From Phaeosaccion multiseriatum (lineage: Eukaryota; Ochrophyta, other classes), in the NCBI GenBank assembly GCA_965112735.1, contig OZ218958.1, forward strand, positions 1,612,001 through 1,676,000: a stretch of 64,000 bases of DNA, read 5' to 3'. The notes under the pieces are model-generated. The model was not told the DNA's origin and did not search any database. It worked only from the letters and a program-made list of their open reading frames with translations. Position 1 is the stretch's first letter, and each line of letters begins with the position of its first letter. Shown here piece by piece: positions 1-19,173 of this stretch. A program made the position numbers and the translations under genes.

Positions 1-399
1 AGGGGGGGGGGAGGGGAGGGGAGGGGAAGGGAGGGGAAGGGGGAGGGAGAGAGGGGAGGGGTGAGAACGGAGGGGAGGGCAGAGGAAGGGAGAGGGAGGG
101 GAAGGGCAGGGAAGGGAGAGGAGGGGCACGGCGTGTTCAATGTGCTTCTATAATATATCGCTGCGTGCCTATCGCAGTGACTAGTGGCAGCATTATCCTC
201 CCTCTTTTTCTCTCTCTCCTCCCCCTACCTGTCCTTTCCTATGCTGTCCTGTCCATCTGTGTGCACTCACACTTCTTTTTTCTCCTATGCCCACCTCCCT
301 TCCAAGTCTCTAACTGCAACAATCCCTTTCTCTGTCCCCCCCCCTCCCCCCCTCCCCCCCCCTCTCTCTCTCTCTGTCCCTCTCTCTCTCCTACTACAG
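1..399 (+). other. Intron preceding the ECH1-like last exon
   Basis: No exon is seen. The left ~130 bases are almost pure purine (runs of G and GGGGA). The right end is pyrimidine-rich and finishes in a normal acceptor (ctactacag, ending at 399). This purine-then-pyrimidine layout recurs in many introns of the window. Upstream exons lie outside the window. Confidence 0.6.
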
Positions 400-549
400 C
401 ACAACCTCAACTACAGCCAAGACCACTCCGTAGCCGATGGGCTTGACTACATCGCCACTTGGAACGGCGCCGCTCTGCAGACGGAGGACATTCAACGCAG
501 CGTCACGGGCTTTTTAACCAAGAAGACCCCGCTCTTCTCCAAGCTCTGA
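400..549 (+). CDS. ECH1: Delta3,5-delta2,4-dienoyl-CoA isomerase / enoyl-CoA hydratase family, C-terminal exon (partial)
   Basis: Last exon only: 49 codons plus TGA. The peptide contains YSQDHSVADGLDYIATWN and ALQTEDIQRSV and ends in FSKL. This matches the C-terminal helix region of peroxisomal/mitochondrial ECH1 (crotonase fold), which acts in beta-oxidation of unsaturated fatty acids with odd-position double bonds. The terminal Ser-Lys-Leu is a canonical PTS1, so a peroxisomal product is expected. The exon starts in phase 0 after a good polypyrimidine tract and acceptor. The catalytic core is upstream of the window, so isomerase and hydratase cannot be told apart by active-site residues; the ECH1 call rests on the C-terminal pattern. 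Confidence 0.8.
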   Translation, partial: HNLNYSQDHSVADGLDYIATWNGAALQTEDIQRSVTGFLTKKTPLFSKL

Positions 550-1585
550 GCGTGCGAGCGTGCGAGCGTGTGTGCGTGTGTGCGTGTGTGCGTGCGTGCG
601 TGCGTGCGTGGAGACTAAGGACTGACCGCGGAGCATGAGGCACCAGGGTGACCCCGCTCTTTTCCAAGCCGTGTGCGAGCGTGCGTGTGTGCGTGCGTGT
701 TTGCGTGCATGCTTTCACTCGCTTGGAAGAGACGGGAGACGGGACCCCTCCGCCCGCCTACTACGGCCTCGCCGCACATGCGTATGTATATTCATGTCTT
801 CATGCCTTCCTGCCCGCCCCCTCTCGAGCACTTGTGGGTTGACAGTTACGTGTTGAGTTTCACGAACTGAAACCGCTGGATGGGCCATAAGGATCCGCCG
901 GCGGATGACCCATCCATACCTTCAGAGCCTCAGTAGTATGGAAGACCGGGGTAGGAAGAGCAAGAGCAAGAACAACAGGACCTCTGCCGGCAGGGGGGCA
1001 GCGGACGGACGAGGTTCCCGAGGCGTGAGGTTCAGTTGAGGCGGACTCTCTTTGGAGGTACAGCACTTGGTGGTACAGCAGAAACAACAGCAGGGGGGAA
1101 TGCGAAGGTGCGAACCGCCCCTCGGCGAGCACACAGCTGGTGTATGATAGAGAGTGGACATACGTCAAGGAGGAGTAGTGTGTAGGATGACAGTAGGGGA
1201 AAACTCAACAGGAATAGGGTATAGGATGTAGGCAAGTTCAAGGTCGAGGAGGAGGGGATTGAGCTGCTGAAAGGAGGCCGCCTGAGGGAAGTCTCTGTTG
1301 ACTCGGGTGGCGCGTTCATTAACGGAGCGTTAATTCATGAAACTGAAACTTCCATGCATATCCACCCGAGAGCAAGATCCGAGCAAGGCCCATAATGTCG
1401 GGTCGGAAACCCTCGACCCGTTAGGTCAAAGATCGGTCAAATCAATCAGAGGATAGAAAGGGCTCGGCTGTGCTGAAGGACAGAGGGTTTGTAGAGCTGG
1501 AAAAAACACGCGGAAGCCACAGACAGAGGAGTAGAGCGCGAGGACGCTGACATTATCAAAGGGACACTGATTGCGCACTACAATC
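550..1585. other. Intergenic region between ECH1-like and ERICH2-like genes
   Basis: No supported gene. It holds a (gcgt)n-rich 3' flank, a partial second copy of the ECH1 exon end around 648-710, a perfect 14-bp palindrome ATCCGCCGGCGGAT at 893-906 nested between ggatggg and cccatcc arms (about 877-915), and a copy of the dispersed GTTGGTGATACAG-like motif at about 1063-1093 (cttggtggtacagcag). The last ~100 bases are the presumed promoter/5' UTR of the next gene. Confidence 0.5.
893..906. repeat. 14-bp perfect palindrome with outer inverted arms
   Basis: ATCCGCC/GGCGGAT is a spacerless palindrome. The flanking ggatggg (877-883) and cccatcc (909-915) extend a possible cruciform. No known site is recognised. 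Confidence 0.4.
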
Positions 1586-4500
1586 ATGGCGTCCGAAGGT
1601 GAGGCCTGATGTGTGCGAGTTATCGATATCCTCGTAGGCAGTAGAAAAGAGAGGATCCCCGTGCCTTGGAGCCATACTCTCGCTTAAGAGGTTGTTCCAT
1701 TACATCCCTGCCGTCGCCCTCCTCTCCCCCCTAAACGAGATGCATGCCCGCTCATCTTGACCATTCCCACCCACGGCTATCCTCGTGTGCATATCGGTGG
1801 GCTGCACTGTCGTCATCTGGCGACAGGCAAGGAAGAGTTCCAGGGATGTCATGGGGAGAAGGGTGTGGAAGGAGAGGAGAACGTCGCCCCCATGCGCCTC
1901 ATGGCTCTGTTTCTCAAGGCCGTCACTGAAGGCAGGATGAGCGAAGCGCTGGGATTGGCCACCACAGGTGCGGAGGCTTTAGTGGAAGTGGGATAAGGGA
2001 AACGCGAGTTTCGAGTGGGTGGGCACCACGCTTTGTCGCTGTGCTCTTGCTGAGAGTGTCGTGCTTCTCTTGCTGTCTGTGCCCACATAGAGGCATGGAA
2101 TTATGCGATATTGCGACCGTGGAGACCGCACCTTGCGCTGAGTGACGCTTGTCTTTTTCTTTGGTGTGTTTGTTACCGTCTGTCTCCTAGGGAGGAAGCT
2201 CACTTGCCTCTCTTCACGCCCCCCTTCCTTTTCTGATCAACCTCCTCGTCCTCCGACACCACCAAAACACCATCTTGCCTTGCTCCTCCCTCCCCTCGTT
2301 TGCCTCACTTGCAGTCCTCCAATACGAGCCCCACAACCCCATGCTGCTCGACTACAAAAAGACGCTGTCCCAGTACATTGCCAATGAGAGGGAGCTGGCA
2401 GGGGCCAATGGAGAAGGCAATGACAAGGGTCAGGAGGAGGAGGAGGAGGGGAAAGAGGGGGATGATGACAACGACAGCAGTAGTAGTAGTACTAGTAGCA
2501 GCAGTAGTGACAGCGAAGAGGATGCAGTCAGCGTGGATAACTCTGGCGACGGCTATCAAGAGGAGCAAGACAAGGAACAGGTGCGTCGTGGAGGGGGGAG
2601 GGGGGAAGGTTTTGTACAAGTTTTTTTTTTGTGGATCCCTTCGCCATAGCTGACATTCTTCCTGTCCCTCTCTCTCTCATTCCCTTAATCCCTCTCTCTC
2701 CCCAACCCCATTCCATCGCTGTCTCTCTCCTCCCTTCCCCTTACTTTCTATCTCCCTCTCTCTACTTACTAACCAGCTTCCGCCTCATGTTTGCGTGTCT
2801 CGCTGTCCCTCCCTCCCCCCCTCTCTCTCTCCCGCCCCTCCTCTGTCACTCCATACCTTCTCCCCCTCCCCGGCGCTGTAGTCCCCTCTGCACGCACGCA
2901 CACACACAAAGCACGAGAGCACGAGTGTATGCCGGCCGCCTGCCGCTGCGGAGGAGAAGGAGGAGGCCTATCTGGCGGACAGGCTCCACGACCTCCGAAT
3001 GCAGGTGAGTGCAGTTGGGCAGGGGGGGGGGGATACCTTGAGACCCAACTCGGTGCACTTGACTCCGGTATTGCTCACTCCGAGTGGGGCCAACGCATGG
3101 TGTGGCGTACCGCAGCAGTCAAGCCTTGAGCAATCGAGGATCGACTGTCGCTCGGTTTATACGAAACAGCCCCACCTGAAGTCGAGCTGCCTCTCTCTCT
3201 GTGTGTGTATATGTGTGCATGCGTGTGTGTGTGTGTGTGTGCGTGTGTGTCTCCCAATCCCTCTCCTTCTCTCTTCCTTCGATGTCTGACGTGTCCAGCA
3301 TATCTCACTGAGCGAGATCTCCCCCCACTCCTGCCCCAACAATAGGTGCGAAAGCGGGAGGAGGGACACGCGGCGGCGTGGGACACGCACAAATTCGCCC
3401 CCAGCAACGGGTGAGTGGTCTCAGGGATCGGCCTTGGCTGACCGACTGACCGACTGACCGACTGATCGACTGACCGACGGACCGTCTGACTGACTGACTG
3501 ACTGACTGACTGACTGGCCGACTGGCCGACTGGCCGACTGACCGACGGACCGACTGATTGACCGGCTGACTGACTGACTGACTGACTGACTGACTGACCG
3601 ACTGACTGACTGACTGACTGACTGACCGACTGACTGACTGACTGACCGAGTGACTGACTGACTGACTGACTGACTGACTGACTGACTGACTGACTGACTG
3701 ACTGACTGACTGACTGACTGACTGACTGACTGACTGACTGACTGACTGACTGACTCCCTGACTGACTGACTGACCGACTGACTGACTGACTGACTGACTG
3801 ACTGACTGACTGACTGACCAACTGACTGACTGACTGACTGACTGACCGACTGACCAACTGACCGACTGACCGACTGACCGACTGACTGACTGACTGACTG
3901 ACTGACTGACCGACTGACCGACTGACCGACTGACCGACGACCGACTGACCGACTGACCGACTGACCGACTGACTGACTGACCGACTGACCGACTGACCGA
4001 CTGACTGACTCACTGACTGACTGACTGACTGACTGACTGACTGACTGACTGACTGACTGACTGACTGACTGACTGACTGACTGACTGACTGACTGACTGA
4101 CTGACTGACTGACTGACTGACTGACTGACTGACTGACCGTCTGACTGACTGACTGACTGACTGACTGACTGACTGACCGACTGACTGACTGACTGACTGA
4201 CTGACTGACTGACTGACTGACTGACTGACTGACTGACCGACTGACCGAAAGACTGACTAACTGACTGACTGACTGACTGACTGACTGACTGACTGACTGA
4301 CTGACTGACTGACTGACTGACTGACTGACTGACTGACTGACCGACTGCCTGACTGACCTACTGACTGACCGACTGACCGAAAGACTGACTAACTGACTGA
4401 CTGACTGACTGACTGACTGACTGACTGACTGACTGACTGACTGACTGACTGACTGACTGACTGACCGACTGCCTGACTGACCTACTGACTGACCGACTGA

Positions 4501-4821
4501 CTGGCTGACCGACTGACTGACTGACTGACCGACTGACTGACTGACTGACTGACTGATTGACATACCGACTGACTGACCGACTCATTTACTGACCGACTGA
4601 CCGATTGACTGATCGACGGACCGACTCACTGATTCTAATCAATACCCTCTCCCCCACCTTCTGCCTCTTCTCTCTTCGTTCCACCTCCCGCTCTCTCGCT
4701 CGCTCGCTCTTTCCCCCCTCTCTCTTCCCCACTCTTTATTGGAACTTTCAGCGAATTAGAGGCAACAATCGCTGCGGCAACCCCTTCTTCTGCAGGAGGG
4801 ACTGAAGCAGCCCCCAAATGA
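1586..4821 (+). CDS. ERICH2: ERICH2-like (glutamate-rich protein 2) protein, six exons
   Basis: Exons by phase matching: 1586-1598, 1827-1967, 2315-2580, about 2882-3004 (alternative acceptor gives 2912), 3346-3410 and 4752-4821 (TGA 4819-4821). The start is ATGGCGTCCGAAG followed by gtgagg. The recognisable part is PMRLMALFLKAVTEG, then LATTVLQYEPHNPMLLDYKK across the exon 2/3 junction. This helical TPR-like motif is typical of animal ERICH2 (APMELMAEFLRAV..., ILIYEPENP). It is followed by a Glu/Asp/Ser-rich tail and a charged segment EEKEEAYLADRLHDLRMQ. Biochemical function is unknown; ERICH2 relatives occur in ciliated organisms. Intron 5 is filled by a 1.2-kb tetranucleotide array. The exon 4 start is the least certain boundary. 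Confidence 0.65.
3437..4632. repeat. (GACT)n tetranucleotide array, about 1.2 kb, in ERICH2-like intron 5
   Basis: Continuous ctga/gact units with scattered gacc variants and a few longer interruptions; two ~120-bp blocks around 4245 and 4380 are near-identical. Both strands translate as long Ser-Val-Ser-Gln repeats, which are artefacts of the satellite. The same unit recurs at 15742-15884, 21205-21232 and 25225-25455. Confidence 0.95.
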
Positions 4822-5570
4822 ACGATTACTTTTACACAACCCCGGGTGCCCCGCGGGAGGGGGCGGCGTGTGCCTCGTCGAGGGCTCCCTCGAGATGGTC
4901 CTGAATGGCGAGACCATCACCACCCCTGGGGAGTACATGCTCGAGAACGGCGACTCGGTCAGGGCTTTCAAATAACGTTGGATCCTGCCAGGCCAAGCGA
5001 CATGTCCACATGACCACATGATGCACCGCCTGAAGGCCGAGGAGGAGCAGCTCCGTGCGACAGTCCAGCTTCGTGCTCGTCGGCTCAGCGAGGAAGACTT
5101 GGCAACCACCGCCGACCTCCATGCTCTAAATGTTCTGGAGGCTCGTCTCCACACAATGAAGGACCGCGAAGCGTGCTCGGCCTGGATCGCCGAGAAGCGC
5201 ACTATCCGTGACCTGTTCGACTCGCCCGGCAGCTGGGCGTCCGTCTATATCACCACGGCCACCTACGCGTTCCAGCTCGATTATCGTCAGGAGGTAGAGT
5301 GGATGCCGTGATGATGCCGTGATGATGCCGTGATGATGATGATGCTGTCCCCCCAACGACGAAGGCGTGGAGGAGTGGAGCGGGGTGCTCGACGAGACGC
5401 AGACCCTGCCTCAAGCTCGACCCCGCCACTGGCCAGGCGGTCAAGGGGCGTGACGTCATCCTGAAGTGTGTGCGCGACGAGGATTACTTACATTGTGGAC
5501 GGTGGACGGGCCTTGGGGGACGGCCTTCCCCGGCGCGACGCTCTTGAGTAGAGAAGCCTTGGAGTGGAAA
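4822..5570 (+). other. Unassigned protein-like ORF segments, probably a decayed coding relic
   Basis: Three consecutive + strand segments look protein-like but are broken by stops and frame changes. About 4855-4974 reads VCLVEGSLEMVLNGETITTP then PGEYMLENGDSVRAFK and stops. About 4990-5310 reads a Leu/Glu/Arg-rich helix (LKAEEEQLRATVQLRARRL), then SPGSWASVYITTATYAFQLD. About 5395-5530 reads LKLDPATGQAVKGRDVILKC. Base composition is balanced and satellite-free, unlike the surroundings. I do not recognise the family; a dead mobile-element polyprotein or a lost host gene would both fit. No start codon or splice structure joins the pieces. Confidence 0.3.
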
Positions 5571-6380
5571 GAAAGGTGTGGGGTGCGAGGGGAGGAGGGG
5601 GTTGTTTTCTCGATTCGTAGTTGTCGCAGGGTTGGGGAGTGCTCGGCGAGATCTGGTTAAGCAGAGAGTGGTGGGTGCTCCCAATTGAGCGGGGGGGGGG
5701 GGGAGGGGGGTGTTTTCGGTTCAGACTATCGTAGCAGCAGGTTGGAATTGCTCGCGAGGACTGGTGAAGCAGAGTAATAGGTGCTCCCAATTGAGGGGGG
5801 GGGAGGGGAGTGCTTTCGGTTCGAGGTGCAGTGCTTTGCAGGCGTTTGCAGTTCTCCTTCCTCCTTCTCCTCCTTTACTCGAACCCTTCTAGCGAAGGAG
5901 CAGAGGGGCCAGGCGTCGCCGGGCAATACATGCGGCCCGCTGGTGCGTGATATAAGTAGCGCATAGACTTATAAGCAAGCAAGTGGTATCTTGGATTCGT
6001 CGGCCCGCCATGGATGTGCTCGCGTGCTCGCTCGGAGTGGTCCTTCATCCCTTCTGCTCTCAGCCATACGAGAGGGTCAAGAGGGGAAGGGTCGACCCCT
6101 AACGCGCTATCCGCTATCCGCTATCGGGGGGGGGGCGATAGCGTGCTATCGAGAATGGGGGTGATACAACGTAGCTGTAGCGCGTCAGCAGGGGTCGAGA
6201 AGGGGTGGAGGAGAAAATAAAAGTAACGGAGATGGCACTCAATGGGATACTTTATTGGCCTCTCCCCTTCCCCTTTCTCTCCCCTTCTCTGTTCTTCCTG
6301 TCTGCTCCCTATCCCTTTTCTTGCCACCCAATTCTAACTTCGCTCTCGCTCTCTCTCTCTCTTCTGTCCCAAGGGGTAGA
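5571..6380. other. Intergenic: diverged tandem duplication and small hairpin upstream of THUMPD1-like gene
   Basis: Around 5595-5700 and 5700-5830 the same ~110-bp unit occurs twice with divergence (shared gctcccaattgag, tggt(t/g)aagcagag, tttc(t/g)cgg/attc). At 6119-6143 cgctatcg and cgatagcg flank a poly-G loop. The interval from about 6240 to 6380 is pyrimidine-rich, presumably promoter/5' UTR. No gene is seen. Confidence 0.45.
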
Positions 6381-7705
6381 ATGGCAGGAGGTGGCAAGAA
6401 AAGGGGAAGGGAGCATGGGGGCAAGGGGGGTGGAGGGAATGGCGGCAAGCGCAGCTTCCATGGCAACAAGAGCTTTGCCTCTCTGGTGTGTGAGCAGCAC
6501 TCGAACAAGCAGATGGTAATATGCACGTGTGAGCAGAACAAAGAGAGGGACGCGACTAAGGACCTCATCCTGCTGCTCACGGAGTACGCCGACAAGCTCT
6601 GTCCTCTCGATGAAGAGGAGGAGAAGGAGGATAGTAACGTCAACGGGGGTAGCGAGGATAGGAGGGCGTTGTCGATAGAGGAGCAGATCCGGAAGGAGGT
6701 GCAGGAGCTCAAGGCCGGAGCTGGACAGGTGAGTGGGCCGAAGGAAGTTGAGGCCGGGAATGGATGGAACATGATCCACACCACATGTGTTGCTGGGGAG
6801 CGGACTAGCTCTCTCAAGTTTGCCGAGACGATCGACGATTGACCGAGGGTCTCCGATCAGCGGTCCCTGAGAATTAACCCTCCTTTCCTGTCTGCGATCC
6901 CTTCCCTCCCTCACTCGCGCAGGCGAGTCGGTTTATTGGAATCCACACGGATACCAACGCGGTGGTGTGCGTGGTGGCCAGGAGAGAGGAGGAGGACATG
7001 GTCCGTTTAATCAGGGCAATACTGGCTGACGTTCGAACAGAGAGCAAGTTTCAAAGCCGATACATCATTCGGATATGGCCGCTGGCGAAGCTCTGTTTCG
7101 GAGCCGTGACAGAGAAGCTCCTGGAAGTAGCCAAACCTTTAATTGAAGAGGCCTTCTCCGCCGGGCAGGTGGACCACAGCGGGGCTGCGGATGCCTCCTC
7201 CCCTGCGGCGTCGGGCGATCCAGCAGCAGCATCAGCTGGTGATACACCAGCAGCTGCGGCGTCTGCTGAGGAGGTGGAGAACGGGGAGGGGGTGAAGGAG
7301 GAGGAGAAGGGAGGAGGAGGAGGAGGAGGAGGAGGACATGATAGGACGACAACGGAAACAACCGTTGACGGCAGTAGCGAATGCAGTAAAGGCCCTAGCC
7401 CAAGCCAAGAGAAAGGGGCGACTGCAGGTTTCCGCTACAAGGTAGAGATGAGGAAGCGTTACACTGACAAGCTCCAAAAGGCCGCTGCCATCGACGGGCT
7501 TGTGGCGTGCATCCCCAACATAAGCTTACATAAGGTGGACCTGAAGAACCCTCAGCTCACCATCCTTGTGGAGGCGGTGAAGGGGGTGGCCGGGGTGAGC
7601 GTGGTGCCTGATTTTATGGAGACAGAGGGGTATAACTTACGTAAGATGCAAGACAAGTACGCGGGGGGCGGGATGGGGCATGATACAGATGGCGACGATG
7701 GATGA
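6381..7705 (+). CDS. THUMPD1: THUMP-domain protein, THUMPD1/Tan1 family tRNA acetylation adaptor
   Basis: Two exons: 6381-6728 and 6923-7705. The N-terminus is Gly/Lys-rich. SFASLVCEQHSNKQMVIC-like sequence is followed by an acidic stretch, SRFIGIHTDTNAVVCVVA and RYIIRIWPLAKLCFG, a ~70-residue Ala/Gly/Glu-rich insertion, then YKVEMRKRYTDKL and ISLHKVDLKNPQLTILVEA ending in the THUMP C-terminal GVAGVSVVPDF. Order and motifs match THUMPD1/Tan1, which binds tRNA and partners NAT10/Kre33 for N4-acetylcytidine at position 12 of tRNA-Ser/Leu. The low-complexity insertion within the domain is longer than in animals or yeast and includes a copy of the dispersed motif, read as SAGDTPAA. It converges on the kinesin gene. 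Confidence 0.88.
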
Positions 7706-8056
7706 TGGATGAGGAGGAGGACGTGTAAGGGGGTTAGGGTGGTGGAGGAGGAGGAGGAGGAGGAGAGAGAGAGGGGGCGGGGGAGAGAGGGAGAGAAGCG
7801 GAGTGAGAGAGAGAGAGAGAAAGACAGAGACAAGAGAGAGGAAGGGAGAGAGAGAAAGAAAGACGTGATGGACCGAGGTATGCACATTGACTGCCGTCTA
7901 CTGTCATCCTCCTCGGGTTACTTCCCGTTGCGCGTTACCACCCACCCACCCACCCACCCACCCACCCCCCTTTACAGAGGGGAGGGAGGGAAGCTGCGTA
8001 CTAGTTGAGAATATGAAGTATCGTAATAATATTTAGTTAGTTAAAGTCTACGCTCC
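7706..8056. other. Convergent intergenic spacer between THUMPD1-like and kinesin 3' ends
   Basis: GGA- and GAGA-rich low complexity (7748-7865), then a (ccca)n tract at 7948-7968. Both gene ends point in. No gene, obvious poly(A) signal or terminator is resolved. Confidence 0.5.
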
Positions 8057-17536
<9,480 letters not shown>

Positions 17537-17924
17537 CCTGTGAGCGAGGAGAAATAGAGAATTACATTTTCATTCCTCAGCTGCGACGCGAGATGGCTCT
17601 GGTGCTACACGGGCACAGAAGGAGAAGAATCGGATGCTTCAATGGTTGTGTGCAATACTTGAGCAGTTCTTTGAGCTCCCACAGGAGGATTGGTTATTAT
17701 ATGCCGTCGAAGTGTCCGTCGAGTAACGTACTCCGTCAGCTGCCATCCATTCTTGGCACGTGAAACTCCAATTGGATGGCAGCTGACGAGAAATTCCCCT
17801 CCCTTTTTTCCTTTGCTTGCTTTGTTTGCTGCGCGTTGCTCCTCCTCGGAGGCCAGGAATCAATCACATCCGGCAGGCAGATCGATCGAAGAGAGACAGA
17901 CAGAAGCAAGGAGGGAAAAGTACC
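17537..17924. promoter_or_regulatory. Bidirectional promoter region of kinesin and PRPF6 with 16-bp hairpin around CACGTG
   Basis: The 388 bp between two divergent start codons. A perfect 16-bp inverted repeat (cgtcagctgccatcca at 17734-17749; its complement at 17773-17788) has a 23-base loop containing CACGTG (17757-17762), the core E-box/G-box recognised by bHLH and bZIP factors. The arms contain GGATGGCAG, part of the motif seen at intron ends. No TATA box is evident. The regulatory role is inferred from position. Confidence 0.5.
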
Positions 17925-18402
17925 ATGTCGGGCATGAGAGGAGTGCAAGGTCGCGGCGGCCATGGAGCGCCGCGACCAGGAGTCGGTGTCCGGCGGCCAG
18001 ACAGCTACGAGGGTCGAGCCCCCTCCAACTATGTGGCGGGACTGGGAAGAGGAGCAGCGGGATTCACCACCCGCTCAGACATTGGGCCAGCCAGGACGCC
18101 GGCACCAGGAGGAGCGCCCGCTGACCCGGACTTTGGCGAGGCGCCCAAAGGATACGTCGCGGGTCGGGGGCGGGGCATGGGAGAGCTCGCAAACTCACAA
18201 GGGAGCGGGGGCGGGGGCAAGCCGCCGGAGAAGAAGGAAGCAGACTACAGTGAGACCAACTACGACAAATTTGGCGGGTACTCGGAGAGGCTGTTTGGGG
18301 ACACGCCTTACGACCATGATGATGAAGAGGCGGACCGTATCTATGAGGCCGTTGACGAGCATATGGACCACAAGCGGAAGAGACTCAGAGAGGTGAGTGA
18401 TG

Positions 18403-18444
<42 letters not shown>

Positions 18445-19129
18445 GGGGAGAGAGAGGGAGAGAGAGAGAGGGAGAGGGAGAGGGAGAGAGAGAGGGAGAG
18501 AGAGAGAGAGACGGAGAGAGAGATAGGGAGAGAGAGAGAGAGAGAGGGAGAGAGAGAGAGAGAGACGGAGAGAGAGAAGATGGGAGGCTGGGCACTGTTG
18601 ATGGGCAAGTGGTCTGGTTGGGGATGAAAGGGAGAGAGGCACATAGTGTGGAGGATGGGCACGGATGACGGGCGAATGGTCTGGTTTGGAGTGCAAGCGA
18701 ACGAGCACGCAATGAGGCACGCCGTGTGTCGTCGATCAATCCCCCCTCCCTCCCTGGGGTTGCGCCGCGGGTCTCCCTCTCTCTCCGTCTCCCTCTCTAC
18801 GCGTCTCTCTCTCTCTTTCCGTCTCCCTCTCTGTCTCCTGCTCCCCCCCCCCCCCTCCCTCTCCCACAAACTCTCTATCCTTGTCTCGCGATGTCCCCCT
18901 GCAACTGCCATCACTCAATGTAACTGCCATCACTCAGTGTAACTGCCATCACTCAGTGTAACTGCCGTCACTGAATGTGCTTTGCCCGGGAAGGCAATTC
19001 GCCCGAGACAAGTATCTGTCCAATCCCCCGACCCGACCCGACCTGAACATCTTGTTTGCTGCCCGTGCTTGCCACCACGTGCTTGTTACCCTGTGCCTTC
19101 GTGTGTGTGTTGTGTGTGCTGTGTGTGTG

Positions 19130-19173
<44 letters not shown>

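Noticed and set aside
3075-4585. 380- and 312-residue Ser-Val-Ser-Gln repeat ORFs on the minus strand
   Set aside because: Pure translation of the (GACT)n intron array; no start context, no non-repeat domain, and they lie antisense inside a spliced gene.
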